A stretch of DNA of 59,552 nt, from positions 1 through 59,552 of the forward strand of contig QWHC01000022.1 of NCBI GenBank assembly GCA_021404685.1, in the 5' to 3' direction. The stretch comes from Chloroflexi bacterium CFX4. Lineage in GTDB: Bacteria; Chloroflexota; Anaerolineae; Aggregatilineales; UBA2796. The notes under the pieces are model-generated. The model saw only the letters and a program-made list of their open reading frames with translations, did no database searches and was not told the DNA's origin. This document shows positions 1 through 9,123 of the stretch, one piece after another; the first letter of the stretch is position 1; each line of letters opens with the position of its first letter. Made by a program: the position numbers and the translations under genes.

Positions 1-233
1 ATTGCGACCTGACCGCATGATCCCCACTCGAGCATGACCATCGACAGCCATGCTTCCTTCTCGAACTCTGGGTCCGACAGGTGCTGGCTGTCTCCGACGG
101 TAGCGGGGTCCACTTCCCAGAAGACACACCGCCGGGCGTGCTTGGGCAGCTGCTCGAAACCATCGAGCCGCAAAGGAACGATCCGAGCCGACACTGGTCT
201 TGTACGCCTCCACGTCAGGTCCACATGGTGCAC
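1..233 (-). CDS. Acetyltransferase-like conserved protein (Rv3916c-type), 5' part only
   Basis: This minus-strand reading frame runs off the left edge. Reading from GTG at 233 it gives about 77 residues, including HVDLTWRRTRPVSARIVPLR and then FWEVDPATVGDSQHLSDPEF. I recognise this as the conserved gene that follows parB in mycobacteria (Rv3916c in M. tuberculosis), described as a hypothetical or GNAT-like acetyltransferase; substrate unknown. The start is chosen because an in-frame TGA lies upstream (near 263) and a GAGG motif sits about 6 bases before the GTG; a second GTG at 224 is possible. It lies 215 bases downstream of parB on the same strand. The identification rests on remembered gene order and the tryptophan-rich sequence, so the function is weakly supported. 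The C-terminal part is outside the window. Confidence 0.7.
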   Translation of the reverse strand, partial: MHHVDLTWRRTRPVSARIVPLRLDGFEQLPKHARRCVFWEVDPATVGDSQHLSDPEFEKEAWLSMVMLEWGSCGQVA

Positions 234-448
234 GGAACGCCTCGAGCGTCCGGCAACCCTTCAAGGATATGCGAAATTTCTGGTTTGGCACCCGGCGACC
301 TTGCCGCGATACCTGGAATGCGCGGCCGGAGCCGTCGTCGTGCCGATGATTCCCCTGTGGAGCCGAAACTTCTTACTTGCCAAGCGTTTTCGCGCGGAGG
401 CCGCGCTTCGCGGGTTTTCGCGTCACAGTGACGTTTCTCCCCCGTGGG

Positions 449-1432
449 CTAGGACGTGGCTTCGCCGGACATCATGTCGACAATTCGCTGCAAATCTTCC
501 ACCGAGCCGAACTCGACAACGATTTTGCCCTTGCGCTTGCCCAGGCTCACCGTCACGCGGGTGTCGAAGGTACCCGACAGTCGCTCGGCGACATCCTGTA
601 AGCCCGGCATCTGGATCGGCTTGCGCCGCGGCGCCGGCTTGGGAGCATCGCTGCGGTTCGCCAGCGTCACCGCTTCCTCGGCGGCACGCACCGACATTCC
701 CTCGGCCACGATCCGGGCGGCAAGCTCCTCCTGCGCCTCGGCGCCACCCTCAAGAGCGAGTAGTGCTCGTGCATGGCCGGCCGATAGGACTCCCGCCGCG
801 ACCCTGCGCTGTACCGCGATCGGTAGGCGCAGCAGTCGGATCATGTTGGAGATCACCGGGCGCGATCGACCGATCCGGGACGCCAACTCTTCATGCGTCA
901 CTTCGAACTCATCGAGAAGCTGTTGGTACGCGGCCGCCTCTTCCAAAGGGTTCAGCTGTGCCCGGTGGATGTTCTCCAGCAGCGCGTCTCGAAGCAGATT
1001 GTCGTCGGCCGTCTCCCGGACAATCGCCGGGATCGTTTCCAAACCGGCCTCCTGGGTAGCACGCCACCGCCGCTCCCCCATGACGAGTTGGTAGTCACCG
1101 CCCTCGACCGCACGCACCACGATCGGCTGCATCACACCGAACTCGCGGATGGAGTGGACCAACTCGGCGAGCGCCTCCTCGTCGAAGACCTGGCGCGGCT
1201 GCTTGGGGTTGGGCCTGATGGCCGTCACCGCGATCTCGCGGTACACCGCGCCGATATCGGTGGCCGGTGCAGACGGAGCCGCTGGGCCGCCGCCGATGAT
1301 CACATCGGCGGCCGCGTCACCCAGGCGCGGGCCTGCGGGGGTGGGTGCACCATCCACCGGTGCCGTCGGGATCAGGGATGCCAGGCCTCGGCCGAGTCCG
1401 CCCTTACGCCGTGATGGTGGCGACTGACTCAT
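449..1432 (-). CDS. parB: Chromosome-partitioning protein ParB
   Basis: ParB is a CTP-dependent DNA clamp that loads at parS sites beside the origin, spreads, and is moved by ParA to segregate sister origins. The 327 residues show the N-terminal ParA-contacting segment [12 protein letters not shown] (about 11-22), the ParB/Srx-fold CTP-binding boxes GERRWRAT (119-126) and [14 protein letters not shown] (153-166), a helix-turn-helix around 178-200 that reads parS, and a C-terminal dimerisation domain. Length is normal for the family. The ATG is preceded by AGGGAGAA about 9 bases upstream. It follows parA with a 64-base gap, so the two are probably co-transcribed. Two parS palindromes occur upstream, at 2412-2427 and 3161-3176. 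Confidence 0.96.
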   Translation of the reverse strand: MSQSPPSRRKGGLGRGLASLIPTAPVDGAPTPAGPRLGDAAADVIIGGGPAAPSAPATDIGAVYREIAVTAIRPNPKQPRQVFDEEALAELVHSIREFGVMQPIVVRAVEGGDYQLVMGERRWRATQEAGLETIPAIVRETADDNLLRDALLENIHRAQLNPLEEAAAYQQLLDEFEVTHEELASRIGRSRPVISNMIRLLRLPIAVQRRVAAGVLSAGHARALLALEGGAEAQEELAARIVAEGMSVRAAEEAVTLANRSDAPKPAPRRKPIQMPGLQDVAERLSGTFDTRVTVSLGKRKGKIVVEFGSVEDLQRIVDMMSGEATS

Positions 1433-1496
1433 CGGTTACTTCTCCCTTTTTGCATCCGCTGTACGCACATGATCATCTTCTCGTAGTGCACGGCGC

Positions 1497-2441
1497 TCAT
1501 TGTGGATCACTCGCCGACGGGCTCGGCCGCTGCGCGAGTTCGCGCGCGGCATCCAAGTAGCTCAGGGCTCCCCGTGAACCCGGGTCGTATTCGAGGACGC
1601 TGGTTCCGTATCCCGGAGCCTCTGAGACCTTGACGCTACGCGGGATGACCGACCCCAACACCTTCGGACCGAAGTGGCTACGCACTTCGTCCGCCACCTG
1701 GTCGGCGAGCTTGGTCCTACCGTCGTACATGGTCAGCAGAATCGTCGACACATGCAGCGCGGGATTCAGGTGAGCCTGGACGAGTTCGATGTTGCGCAGC
1801 AGCTGACCAACGCCCTCCAGCGCGTAGTACTCACACTGGATCGGGATCAGCACCTCGTTCGCCGCCACGAGTGCGTTGACCGTCAGCAGGCCGAGCGAGG
1901 GCGGGCAGTCGATGAATACGAAGTCAAACGCGTCGGCGGGTAGCCCGGCGATCGCGCCACGCAGCCGGCCCTCACGAGCCACCATCGAAACCAATTCGAT
2001 CTCGGCACCGGCCAGGTCGATCGTCGCCGGAACGCAGAAGAGGTGCTCGCTCTGTGGACTGGATTGGATCGCGTCCTTGATGGGGATCTCACCGAGTAGG
2101 ACTTCGTACGACGACGGGGTGCCCGCACGATGATCGGCACCCAGCGCGGTGCTCGCATTGCCCTGTGGATCGAGATCGATCACCAGAACATTGAGACCCT
2201 GCATCGCCATCGCGGCGGCGAGGTTCACCGCGGTTGTGGTCTTGCCGACGCCACCCTTCTGGTTGGCGATCGTCAGCATCCGGCGATGCGCCGGCTTCGG
2301 AAGACGGACCGATCCTTGCTTGATCTGGGTGGCCCGCTGAGCGGCTGCACCGATCGGAGTCTCCGACTCCTCAAAGTTCGCGGGCGAGCGGTGGCCGTCA
2401 CCCGTTGCGCCGGTTTCACGTGAAACATCGTCGCTAGTCAC
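1497..2441 (-). CDS. parA: Chromosome-partitioning ATPase ParA (Soj)
   Basis: ParA is the Walker-type ATPase that binds the nucleoid and pulls ParB-parS complexes apart. I start it at GTG 2441, giving 314 residues, because AAGGAG lies 6 bases before that codon and the start falls 22 bases after the rsmG stop. A longer frame from 2579 would overlap rsmG by 116 bases and has no such ribosome site. The deviant Walker A motif KGGVGKTT is at about residues 62-69, followed by the switch segment DLDPQGNAST and the Walker B segment FVFIDCPPSLG. The N-terminal extension of about 50 residues before the ATPase core is common in actinobacterial ParA. A parS site is embedded in codons 6-10 (segment DVSRET). 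Confidence 0.95.
   Translation of the reverse strand: MTSDDVSRETGATGDGHRSPANFEESETPIGAAAQRATQIKQGSVRLPKPAHRRMLTIANQKGGVGKTTTAVNLAAAMAMQGLNVLVIDLDPQGNASTALGADHRAGTPSSYEVLLGEIPIKDAIQSSPQSEHLFCVPATIDLAGAEIELVSMVAREGRLRGAIAGLPADAFDFVFIDCPPSLGLLTVNALVAANEVLIPIQCEYYALEGVGQLLRNIELVQAHLNPALHVSTILLTMYDGRTKLADQVADEVRSHFGPKVLGSVIPRSVKVSEAPGYGTSVLEYDPGSRGALSYLDAARELAQRPSPSASDPQ
2412..2427. promoter_or_regulatory. parS centromere site (one mismatch) inside parA
   Basis: The 14-base core GTTTCACGTGAAAC (2413-2426) is a perfect palindrome and matches the conserved bacterial parS consensus TGTTTCACGTGAAACA except for its first base. It lies in the first codons of parA and encodes V-S-R-E-T. It is expected to be a ParB loading site. 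Confidence 0.9.
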
Positions 2442-2463
2442 TGTCGTCTCCTTGATCGGATGC

Positions 2464-3201
<738 letters not shown>

Positions 3202-3226
3202 TTACATCGATGAGATTTGGTGGCGA

Positions 3227-3772
3227 CTAGTCGTGCAGGACGACGACACGACGCGAGGGCTCCACGCCCTCGCTCTCGCTGTGCACACCGTCGATTGCCG
3301 CAACGGCGTCGTGCACGATCTTGCGCTCGAAAGGAGTCATGGGCGCGAGCTCCTCGCGCTCACCGGACTCCAGCACCTGCTTGGCGATCTTCGTGCCCAG
3401 CGCCGCCAGCTCGTCGCGACGACGGCCACGCCAGTTCGCGATATCCAGCATCAGGCGGCTGCGCTCACCGGACTTCTGCTGCACCGCCAGTCGGGTCAAT
3501 TCCTGCAACGCGTCGAGCACCTCGCCCTTGCGGCCAACGAGCTTGGACAGGTCACCCCCGCCGTCGATGCTCACGATCGCGCGGTCTCCCTCGACATCGA
3601 GGTCGATATCGCCATCGAAGTCCAGGACGTCGAGGAGCCCCTCGAGATAGTCGCCGGCGATCTCGCCTTCGGCAACCAGACGTTCCTCGAGATCCACCGT
3701 GCGCGTCTCACCCTCGGGTGCGGCGTCGACCTCGGTTGTGGTCTCTTCGGCTTGAGTGTCCAGATCGGTCAT
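3227..3772 (-). CDS. jag: Jag/KhpB family RNA-binding protein (KH and R3H domains)
   Basis: This small RNA-binding protein is encoded next to yidC in most bacteria and is linked to cell elongation and RNA metabolism (KhpB/EloR in firmicutes). The 181 residues start with an acidic, low-complexity segment (1-30), then a KH-like region containing VGRKGEVLDALQELTRL (about 98-114), and end with an R3H domain around 140-180 with MTPFERKIVHDAV and the terminal SRRVVV. The ATG is preceded by GGGAGAAG. It lies 42 bases after the yidC stop and 49 bases before the rsmG start, consistent with one origin operon. The precise role in mycobacteria is not shown by the sequence. Confidence 0.92.
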   Translation of the reverse strand: MTDLDTQAEETTTEVDAAPEGETRTVDLEERLVAEGEIAGDYLEGLLDVLDFDGDIDLDVEGDRAIVSIDGGGDLSKLVGRKGEVLDALQELTRLAVQQKSGERSRLMLDIANWRGRRRDELAALGTKIAKQVLESGEREELAPMTPFERKIVHDAVAAIDGVHSESEGVEPSRRVVVLHD

Positions 3773-3814
3773 CGTTCTTCTCCCTCTGTCACGCCCGTGC
3801 AGAATCGCGGGCGG

Positions 3815-4900
3815 TTAGCGCTTGCGGCGACGATCGGGCCGAGCACCCGGCTTCGGGGTGCGGCTCGTCGTACCTGATCCATTGGTGGAGTCCGGGGAAG
3901 CCTGTCCCCCGGTGTCCTCGTCCGTGCCACCCGATTCCACAATCTCGGTGCTATCGGATTCGTCTGCTTGTTTCGCCGGCTGGTTCTTCCCGCCGCGCGT
4001 CGGCTTGGCACCTGGCTTCGGGGCATTCGCGGCCCGTCGCTCCAGATCCGCCTGCTTCTTCTCTTCTTCTTCCTTAGCGATGTGGTTGAAGACGTAGTGC
4101 TGCTGACCGAACGTCCAAATGTTGTTGGACACCCAGTACAGGATGATGGCGATCGGCAGGAACGGACCACCCACGACCACACCGAGCGGGAACACGTACA
4201 GCGCCAACCGGTTCATGATCTGGGTCTGCGGGTTGGCCTGGGCCTCAGGACTCTGCCGCGCGATAGAGGCCCGGCTGTTGAAGTAGGTCGCGATACCCGC
4301 GATGACCATCAACGGTATCGAGACTCCCGCGACAGCCCACCTGTTGAATTCGGTGAACGCGTCCAGACCCGTTGTCTGGATCATCGTGGCGCCCAGCGGG
4401 GCACCGAACAGGTTCGCGTCCAGGAAGTTGGCCACGTCGCCGGCACTGAAAATGTAGTTGCCCGTGGCGCGGTTCGCTTCTACCGACATATGCACCTGAC
4501 CGAAGCCACCGGTAGTTCTGTTGAACGAACGCAGTACGTGGAACAGACCCAGGAAGACCGGAATCTGGGCCAGCATCGGCAGGCAGCCAAGGATCGGATT
4601 GAAACCGTGCTCGCGCTGTAGCTTCTGCATCTCCAGTGCCATGCGCTGACGATCGTTCTTGTACTTCTTCTGCAGAGCCTTGATCTGTGGCTGCAGCTCC
4701 TGCATCTGCCGGGTGGTCCGAATCTGGCGGACGAACGGCTTGTACAGAATCGCGCGGAGGGTGAACACGAGGAACATCACCGACAGCGCCCATGCGAAGA
4801 AGTTCTTGGGGCCCAGCAGGTACGCGAACAGCTTGTACCAAACCCACATGATCGCCGAGACGGGGTAGTAGATGAACCCGAGACTGAACCAATCAAACAT
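3815..4900 (-). CDS. yidC: Membrane protein insertase YidC
   Basis: YidC inserts and folds inner-membrane proteins, alone or with SecYEG. The protein has 361 residues. An N-terminal hydrophobic helix ([20 protein letters not shown]) is followed by the conserved 60KD_IMP core with further membrane helices, the cytoplasmic loop [20 protein letters not shown], and [16 protein letters not shown]. The C-terminal tail after about residue 285 is rich in K, R, G and P and ends in RRRKR, as expected of ribosome-contacting YidC tails. It lacks the large periplasmic domain of Gram-negative YidC, as is usual in Gram-positives. The ATG has a strong GGAGGAG 8 bases upstream and overlaps the end of yidD by 8 bases. 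Confidence 0.95.
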   Translation of the reverse strand: MFDWFSLGFIYYPVSAIMWVWYKLFAYLLGPKNFFAWALSVMFLVFTLRAILYKPFVRQIRTTRQMQELQPQIKALQKKYKNDRQRMALEMQKLQREHGFNPILGCLPMLAQIPVFLGLFHVLRSFNRTTGGFGQVHMSVEANRATGNYIFSAGDVANFLDANLFGAPLGATMIQTTGLDAFTEFNRWAVAGVSIPLMVIAGIATYFNSRASIARQSPEAQANPQTQIMNRLALYVFPLGVVVGGPFLPIAIILYWVSNNIWTFGQQHYVFNHIAKEEEEKKQADLERRAANAPKPGAKPTRGGKNQPAKQADESDSTEIVESGGTDEDTGGQASPDSTNGSGTTSRTPKPGARPDRRRKR

Positions 4901-5177
4901 CCGCTGTACTCCTCCGCACGCTCACGTGCTCTACGTCTTCGTGCTTGGTATGGCGTTCAGGAATCGGATCCCATCCACCGTGGTGCCAGGGCCCGCACTT
5001 CAGTAGGCGGATCGTGGCCAACCAACCGCCGCGGACCAGTCCGTGCACGGTCAACGCCTCGACCGCGTACTGGCTGCAGGTCGGCATAAACCGGCAACTG
5101 GGCAGACGCATCGGCGAGACCCAGGTTTGATACAGGCGAATCAGGAAGATCACCGCGCGTGCGGGACGGCTTTTCAT
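4893..5177 (-). CDS. yidD: Membrane protein insertion efficiency factor YidD
   Basis: YidD is a small peripheral membrane protein that helps YidC-dependent insertion. The 94 residues carry an amphipathic N-terminal segment ([14 protein letters not shown]), the cysteine-containing signature [15 protein letters not shown] (about 28-42), and GWDPIP downstream, all hallmarks of the haemolysin-type YidD family. It overlaps rnpA by 4 bases (ATGA type) and yidC by 8 bases, indicating translational coupling across the operon. The C-terminal tail after the WDPIP motif is poorly conserved, as usual. Confidence 0.93.
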   Translation of the reverse strand: MKSRPARAVIFLIRLYQTWVSPMRLPSCRFMPTCSQYAVEALTVHGLVRGGWLATIRLLKCGPWHHGGWDPIPERHTKHEDVEHVSVRRSTADV

Positions 5178-5557
5178 GGCTGCCGCTCTGGTGCGGGTTC
5201 CAACCGGTGTATCGACCGGTGGACTCCGTCTCGCAATTGCTGACGCAGACTCGCCGAGAGTGCGGTGCTGCTACTGGGCAGCGCTCTGATCACCATGCGA
5301 TCCACGGGTTCAAGTGTGGGGAGCACCTCGGCGGCAACATGCCGGAGTCGACGAGACACCCGATGGCGCACTACCGCGCCGCCTACCGATTTCCCGACGA
5401 TCAAACCAACCTTGGGACCCTCAGCCTCGGCTGGTGTAGAACCCACACAGCCACGTTGCAGATGAATCACCAAGTCGGCGTGGGCAGTTCGAACTCCACG
5501 CTTGACGGTCTGCCGGAATTCGGATGATTTGGTCATCCGGTGTCGAGTCGGTAACAC
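5174..5557 (-). CDS. rnpA: Ribonuclease P protein component
   Basis: RnpA is the protein cofactor of the RNase P ribozyme that matures tRNA 5' ends. The 127 residues show the family layout: [20 protein letters not shown] at the N-terminus, [20 protein letters not shown] in the centre (the RNR-motif helix that binds RNA), and the segment [12 protein letters not shown] near 85-96. The basic C-terminal region is slightly longer than in E. coli. It lies between rpmH (24-base gap) and yidD (4-base overlap). The standard rpmH-rnpA-yidD-yidC-jag-rsmG order confirms the call. Confidence 0.94.
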   Translation of the reverse strand: MLPTRHRMTKSSEFRQTVKRGVRTAHADLVIHLQRGCVGSTPAEAEGPKVGLIVGKSVGGAVVRHRVSRRLRHVAAEVLPTLEPVDRMVIRALPSSSTALSASLRQQLRDGVHRSIHRLEPAPERQP

Positions 5558-5581
5558 CGACTACCTACCTGCGCCCGAAAC

Positions 5582-5725
5582 TCAGGCGGTCAGTTCCTTG
5601 CGGCCCTTACGACGCCGGACCGCAATGATTGCGCGTCCGGCACGGGTGCGCATGCGCAACCGGAACCCGTGGGTACGCGCGCGACGCCGATTGTTTGGCT
5701 GGAAGGTCCGCTTGCCCTTTGCCAC
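5582..5725 (-). CDS. rpmH: 50S ribosomal protein bL34
   Basis: This 47-residue basic protein of the large ribosomal subunit begins [16 protein letters not shown] (the GTG start is read as Met) and ends [11 protein letters not shown]. The sequence is unmistakably L34, with the conserved [20 protein letters not shown] core. GTG at 5725 is preceded by AAAGGAG with 8 bases spacing. It is the first gene of the minus-strand origin operon. The promoter should lie in the 600-base spacer shared with the divergent dnaA. Confidence 0.96.
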   Translation of the reverse strand: MAKGKRTFQPNNRRRARTHGFRLRMRTRAGRAIIAVRRRKGRKELTA

Positions 5726-6325
5726 CGCTACTACTCCTTTATATCCGTCACGTGCTCAACTGACATCACTCACGCCGCCCGTTCACGACGCATGCAATGT
5801 GCTGAGACGCATCAGTCCGTTGGTACTGCTTACTCGCCACCGGCGCGGTGCCTACGGAATCTCGGGTTTCACCCCTGATGACGTGCGGGTCGCGGCCGTG
5901 CCGCCAACGTTCGGGCGACTGTTTGAGGGTACTGACCTGCTCGTCGCCGGTCAAACTGATCTCAACCGTCACACGCGTATCCCCTCTGCACAGCAGTCCG
6001 TCACCTTTACGAAAGTTGTCACGGTAGTCACGGGATAGGTTGGCGGGGCGGCACAAAAACTGTTAGCTTCTGCGAATGCCGTTTCCACCGGGCGAATGCA
6101 TCGGAACCACCCACGCGGGCCGATGCCGATCGAGGTCGGACACCGACTAGCCGGTCCCCCGGAACAGGTGATCCGACGTGATCTCCTGGTATGCGCACAC
6201 TGACCACCACAGGGGTGGTCTGCTTTGTTGTCCACAGGTGTGGATAACCGTGTGGAAACCCACGACCGATCATTGAAAAGGGGCTACTGTCGACGTGTCC
6301 CCTACTGCCAGAGAGATGCTCGCCG
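5726..6325. other. rpmH-dnaA divergent spacer with DnaA boxes
   Basis: This 600-base intergenic region separates the divergent rpmH operon and dnaA. No gene was found in it. Near its dnaA end are a perfect mycobacterial DnaA box TTGTCCACA at 6228-6236, a perfect consensus box TTATCCACA on the minus strand at 6239-6247, and a variant TGTGGAAAC at 6251-6259. Boxes this close to dnaA commonly mediate autoregulation and may contribute to origin function. Promoters for both sides must lie here, but I could not assign -35/-10 pairs with confidence. Confidence 0.75.
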
Positions 6326-7801
6326 TTGACTGATGAACTGAATTCCCAGTTCACGGCGGTATGGAATACCGTCGTCGCAGAGCTCAATGGTGACGACAAC
6401 CAATATTTGTCGAGTTTTCCGCCACTCACGCCTCAGCAGCGCGCCTGGCTCACATTGGTCAAGCCACTCACCATGGCCGAAGGTTTCGCACTGCTTTCCG
6501 TGCCGTCCAGCTTCGTGCAAAACGAGATCGAACGGCACCTGCGCGGACCCATCGTGGAGGCACTTTCCCGTCGCCTCGGCGAGAACGTCGAGCTGGGCGT
6601 GCGAATCGCGGCGCCGGCTCCTGGCGAAGATTTGGAAGTCGCCGGCCCCACGCCCGAACTCGAGCTCGACGAGGTCGATGAGACCACCGAGGCGCTTGCT
6701 AGCGCACACGAATCGTGGCCGTCCTATTTCATCAACCGTCCGGGCGGGGCCGACAAGGCCGAGACCCCCGACACGAGCCTCAATGCGCGCTACACCTTCG
6801 AATCTTTCGTCATCGGAGCATCCAACCGGTTCTCGCATGCGGCCGCCGTCGCAGTTTCCGAAGCTCCCGCCCGCGCCTACAACCCGTTGTTCATCTGGGG
6901 CGAATCCGGGTTGGGTAAGACACATCTACTGCACGCCGCCGGGAACTATGCCCAGCGCCTGTTTCCCGGTATGCGCGTCAAGTACGTCTCCACCGAAGAG
7001 TTCACCAACGACTTCATCAATTCTTTGCGCGATGACCGTCGAGTCGCCTTCAAACGCAGCTACCGCGACATCGACGTTCTCTTGGTCGACGACATTCAGT
7101 TCATCGAGGGCAAGGAAGGCATCCAGGAAGAGTTCTTCCACACCTTCAACACCCTGCACAACGCCAACAAGCAGATCGTGATCTCCTCCGACCGGCCTCC
7201 GAAGGGCCTGGCCACTCTTGAGGACCGGCTGCGCACCCGATTTGAGTGGGGCCTCATTACCGATGTTCAGCCCCCCGAACTCGAAACGCGGATCGCGATC
7301 CTGCGCAAGAAGGCACAGATGGATCGGCTGGACGTCCCCGATGACGTCTTGGAACTCATCGCAAGCCGGATCGAACGCAATATTCGGGAACTCGAAGGGG
7401 CGCTCATCCGGGTGACCGCTTTCGCCTCGCTGAACAAGTCCCCCATCGAGCTGTCGCTGGCCGAGATTGTGCTGCGCGACCTCATCCCCGACTCAAACTC
7501 CATTCAGATAAGCGCCGCCACGATCATGGCGGTCACCGCGGAGTACTTCGACACCACCGTGGAAGAGCTTCGTGGGCCCGGCAAGACACGGGCACTGGCG
7601 CAGGCGCGCCAGATCGCCATGTACCTCTGCCGCGAACTCACAGACCTCTCGCTGCCCAAGATCGGCCAGACGTTTGGCCGTGACCACACCACCGTCATGT
7701 ATGCCGACAAGAAGGTCCGTGGCGAAATGGCTCAGCGGCGTGAGGTTTTCGATCACGTCAAGGAACTCACCGCCCGGATCCGCCAGCGTTCCCGGCACTG
7801 A
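6326..7801 (+). CDS. dnaA: Chromosomal replication initiator DnaA
   Basis: DnaA is the AAA+ ATPase that binds DnaA boxes and melts oriC. The 491-residue protein has domain I (about 1-85, with the segment LTPQQRAWL), an acidic linker domain II (about 90-135), the AAA+ domain III with Walker [10 protein letters not shown] near residue 192 and Walker B LLVDDIQF near 252, and the DNA-binding domain IV with the signature [14 protein letters not shown] near 450. It starts with TTG, as mycobacterial dnaA genes often do. The nearest purine-rich element (GAGAGATG) is a weak ribosome site. A strong hairpin terminator follows. The gene is complete and ordinary. Confidence 0.97.
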   Translation: MTDELNSQFTAVWNTVVAELNGDDNQYLSSFPPLTPQQRAWLTLVKPLTMAEGFALLSVPSSFVQNEIERHLRGPIVEALSRRLGENVELGVRIAAPAPGEDLEVAGPTPELELDEVDETTEALASAHESWPSYFINRPGGADKAETPDTSLNARYTFESFVIGASNRFSHAAAVAVSEAPARAYNPLFIWGESGLGKTHLLHAAGNYAQRLFPGMRVKYVSTEEFTNDFINSLRDDRRVAFKRSYRDIDVLLVDDIQFIEGKEGIQEEFFHTFNTLHNANKQIVISSDRPPKGLATLEDRLRTRFEWGLITDVQPPELETRIAILRKKAQMDRLDVPDDVLELIASRIERNIRELEGALIRVTAFASLNKSPIELSLAEIVLRDLIPDSNSIQISAATIMAVTAEYFDTTVEELRGPGKTRALAQARQIAMYLCRELTDLSLPKIGQTFGRDHTTVMYADKKVRGEMAQRREVFDHVKELTARIRQRSRH

Positions 7802-7817
7802 CCTAGTTCCTGCCCCA

Positions 7818-7843
7818 CCCGGCCCCCGCGGCCGGGTTTTTTT
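7818..7843 (+). terminator. Rho-independent terminator after dnaA
   Basis: A 7-bp perfect GC stem, CCCGGCC (7818-7824) pairing with GGCCGGG (7830-7836), with a 5-base loop, is followed directly by seven T. It lies 16 bases after the dnaA stop. Confidence 0.9.
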
Positions 7844-8492
7844 GTCTCACCGCACCGCGCCGGGCCCCCAACACGTACCCATTTCAAGACTTTTCGAGAT
7901 TTTTCTCGATGATTTTTTGTCACCTCGTGTGGCTCACACGTCACATCCACACCAATCGAAGTTGTGCACAGGACTGTGGACTGCCGTGGGGCAAACCTAC
8001 GATCGGTTGGGGGTTGCTGAACGAATGACATGTCCTCCACATCCGCGGGCCGCAACCCTCTTCGGAATCCACAAACTCCTGACAACCCCGCTGAGCCTCT
8101 GTCGTGCGACAACACTTGTCTGTCCACAGATTCCACAGCACCTACTAATACTGCTTAGATCTCTATCTAATCTTTCTCTCTAAAAGCAGCTGTGTGGATG
8201 GACGCGTCAACAAGGACCGTCCAGCCGGTAACCCGGCAGTGGACTTCAGGGATCGTCGGAGAGACGGATCCGCTTTCCCGATGCGTCGAAAGCATCTACG
8301 GTTGTGCTTCGGAAGTCGCATGGCCTGAGACTTCCCACTCCGAGTGACAGAACTTGTGCACGGTGCCCCGGTGACGTGCCGGGGGTCGTCCGATGCGCTG
8401 TCAACGCTGTCACCCGGGCGTGCCACGATGGCTATCACGGATTTTTGTGTGCAGACAGTCCGACCTGGACAACGAGGAAGCGAAGGGTATTC
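7844..8492. other. oriC: dnaA-dnaN spacer, probable oriC
   Basis: In mycobacteria the functional origin lies between dnaA and dnaN, and this 650-base gene-free spacer has that position. DnaA-box-like 9-mers ending in CCACA or its complement are scattered through it: TTGTGCACA at 7962-7970, GAATCCACA at 8065-8073, CTGTCCACA at 8120-8128, GATTCCACA at 8129-8137, and TGTGGATGG (minus strand) near 8193. AT-rich stretches at about 7880-7922 and 8141-8184 are candidates for the unwinding element. Boxes deviate from the strict consensus, as in known mycobacterial origins. The dnaN promoter should also lie here. Confidence 0.8.
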
Positions 8493-8637
8493 ATGGATCT
8501 TGCGAGCCCCACTGCCGCAGACACCAGCCTGAAGTTCAGGGTCGCGCGCGACGACTTCGCCGATTCGGTGGCGTGGGTGGCGCGGAGTCTGCCCTCGCGG
8601 CCGACGGTTCCGGTCTTGGCTGGTGTGCTGCTGACCG
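8493..8637 (+). CDS. dnaN: DNA polymerase III beta clamp, first 48 codons only (cut by the seam)
   Basis: From ATG 8493 the frame encodes [20 protein letters not shown] and then a segment ending [13 protein letters not shown]. This is the start of the actinobacterial sliding clamp DnaN, which follows oriC in every mycobacterium. The gene should continue for about 350 more residues, but after GVLLT the sequence changes to a response-regulator sequence with no clamp character. An AAGGG motif lies about 5 bases before the ATG. An upstream in-frame start at 8304 is not used: it lies in oriC and adds no conserved sequence. This is a real gene fragment ended artificially or by recombination. Confidence 0.9.
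8625..8637. other. Chimeric seam between mycobacterial and Chloroflexota-like DNA
   Basis: The 13 bases GTGCTGCTGACCG can be read both as DnaN codons (V-L-L-T of GVLLTG) and as the fourth strand of a response-regulator receiver (V-L-L-T-A). All genes to the left belong to a mycobacterial origin; none to the right do. A shared short word at the seam is what an assembler overlap, or a template switch during amplification, would leave. The actual crossover may be anywhere within these bases. Confidence 0.85.
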
Positions 8638-9086
8638 CGCATGATCAGGCGGAGCAAGTGTTGTATGCCATGCAAGCCGGCGCGTCTGCCTATTGCACAA
8701 AGGGCGTGGAGGCGGAGCGTCTTTTTATGGTCATTCGGGAGGTGGCACGCGGCAACTATGTGATCGGCAACCGTCTTTATACGCCGCACGCCATGCAGGC
8801 TTGGCTGGATGCTCAGCGCGAAAGCGGTTGGCTCGATGAGAGCGAGCGCCACGTGCCGCTTAGCCCGCGTGAGATGGAAATTTTGCGCTGCGTGACGCGC
8901 GGCTTGCATAATAAAGCAATTGCTCAGGAGTTGGGCATTAGCCATCAGACGGTGCGCAATCACATTACCTCGATCCTGACCAAGCTAAACGTGCGCGGAC
9001 GCACCCAAGCGGCGGTCTACGCTTTGAAGCGTGGCTGGGTGCGCGCTGATGAGTTCAATCCGCCTTTGGAAAATGAGAATGAGTAA
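8625..9086 (+). CDS. NarL/LuxR-family response regulator, 5'-truncated by the seam
   Basis: The right-hand part of the fused frame encodes about 154 residues of a two-component response regulator. It begins in the receiver domain at the switch strand (VLLTAHD), keeps the conserved lysine (GASAYCTKG), and ends with a LuxR-type helix-turn-helix: [20 protein letters not shown], then ISHQTVRNH and [10 protein letters not shown]. The receiver N-terminus with the phospho-accepting aspartate is missing because of the seam. The regulator lies 37 bases before a DegS-like kinase gene, so the two are a probable cognate pair. Its target promoters are unknown; the downstream Tad cluster is a natural candidate. 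Confidence 0.88.
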   Translation: MLLTAHDQAEQVLYAMQAGASAYCTKGVEAERLFMVIREVARGNYVIGNRLYTPHAMQAWLDAQRESGWLDESERHVPLSPREMEILRCVTRGLHNKAIAQELGISHQTVRNHITSILTKLNVRGRTQAAVYALKRGWVRADEFNPPLENENE

Positions 9087-9123
9087 CCTTTAGAGACAGT
9101 CTGTATCAGCAGGAGCCTAAGGC

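Noticed and set aside
34..1059. Long plus-strand open frame opposite parB
   Set aside because: It has no family resemblance, is arginine/proline/serine-rich as expected for the antisense of GC-rich DNA, and overlaps two recognised minus-strand genes.
8304..9086. A single 260-residue gene fusing a clamp fragment to a LuxR regulator
   Set aside because: The upstream part (8304-8492) is oriC sequence, and the two halves come from different phyla with matching partial domains, so this is an assembly seam.
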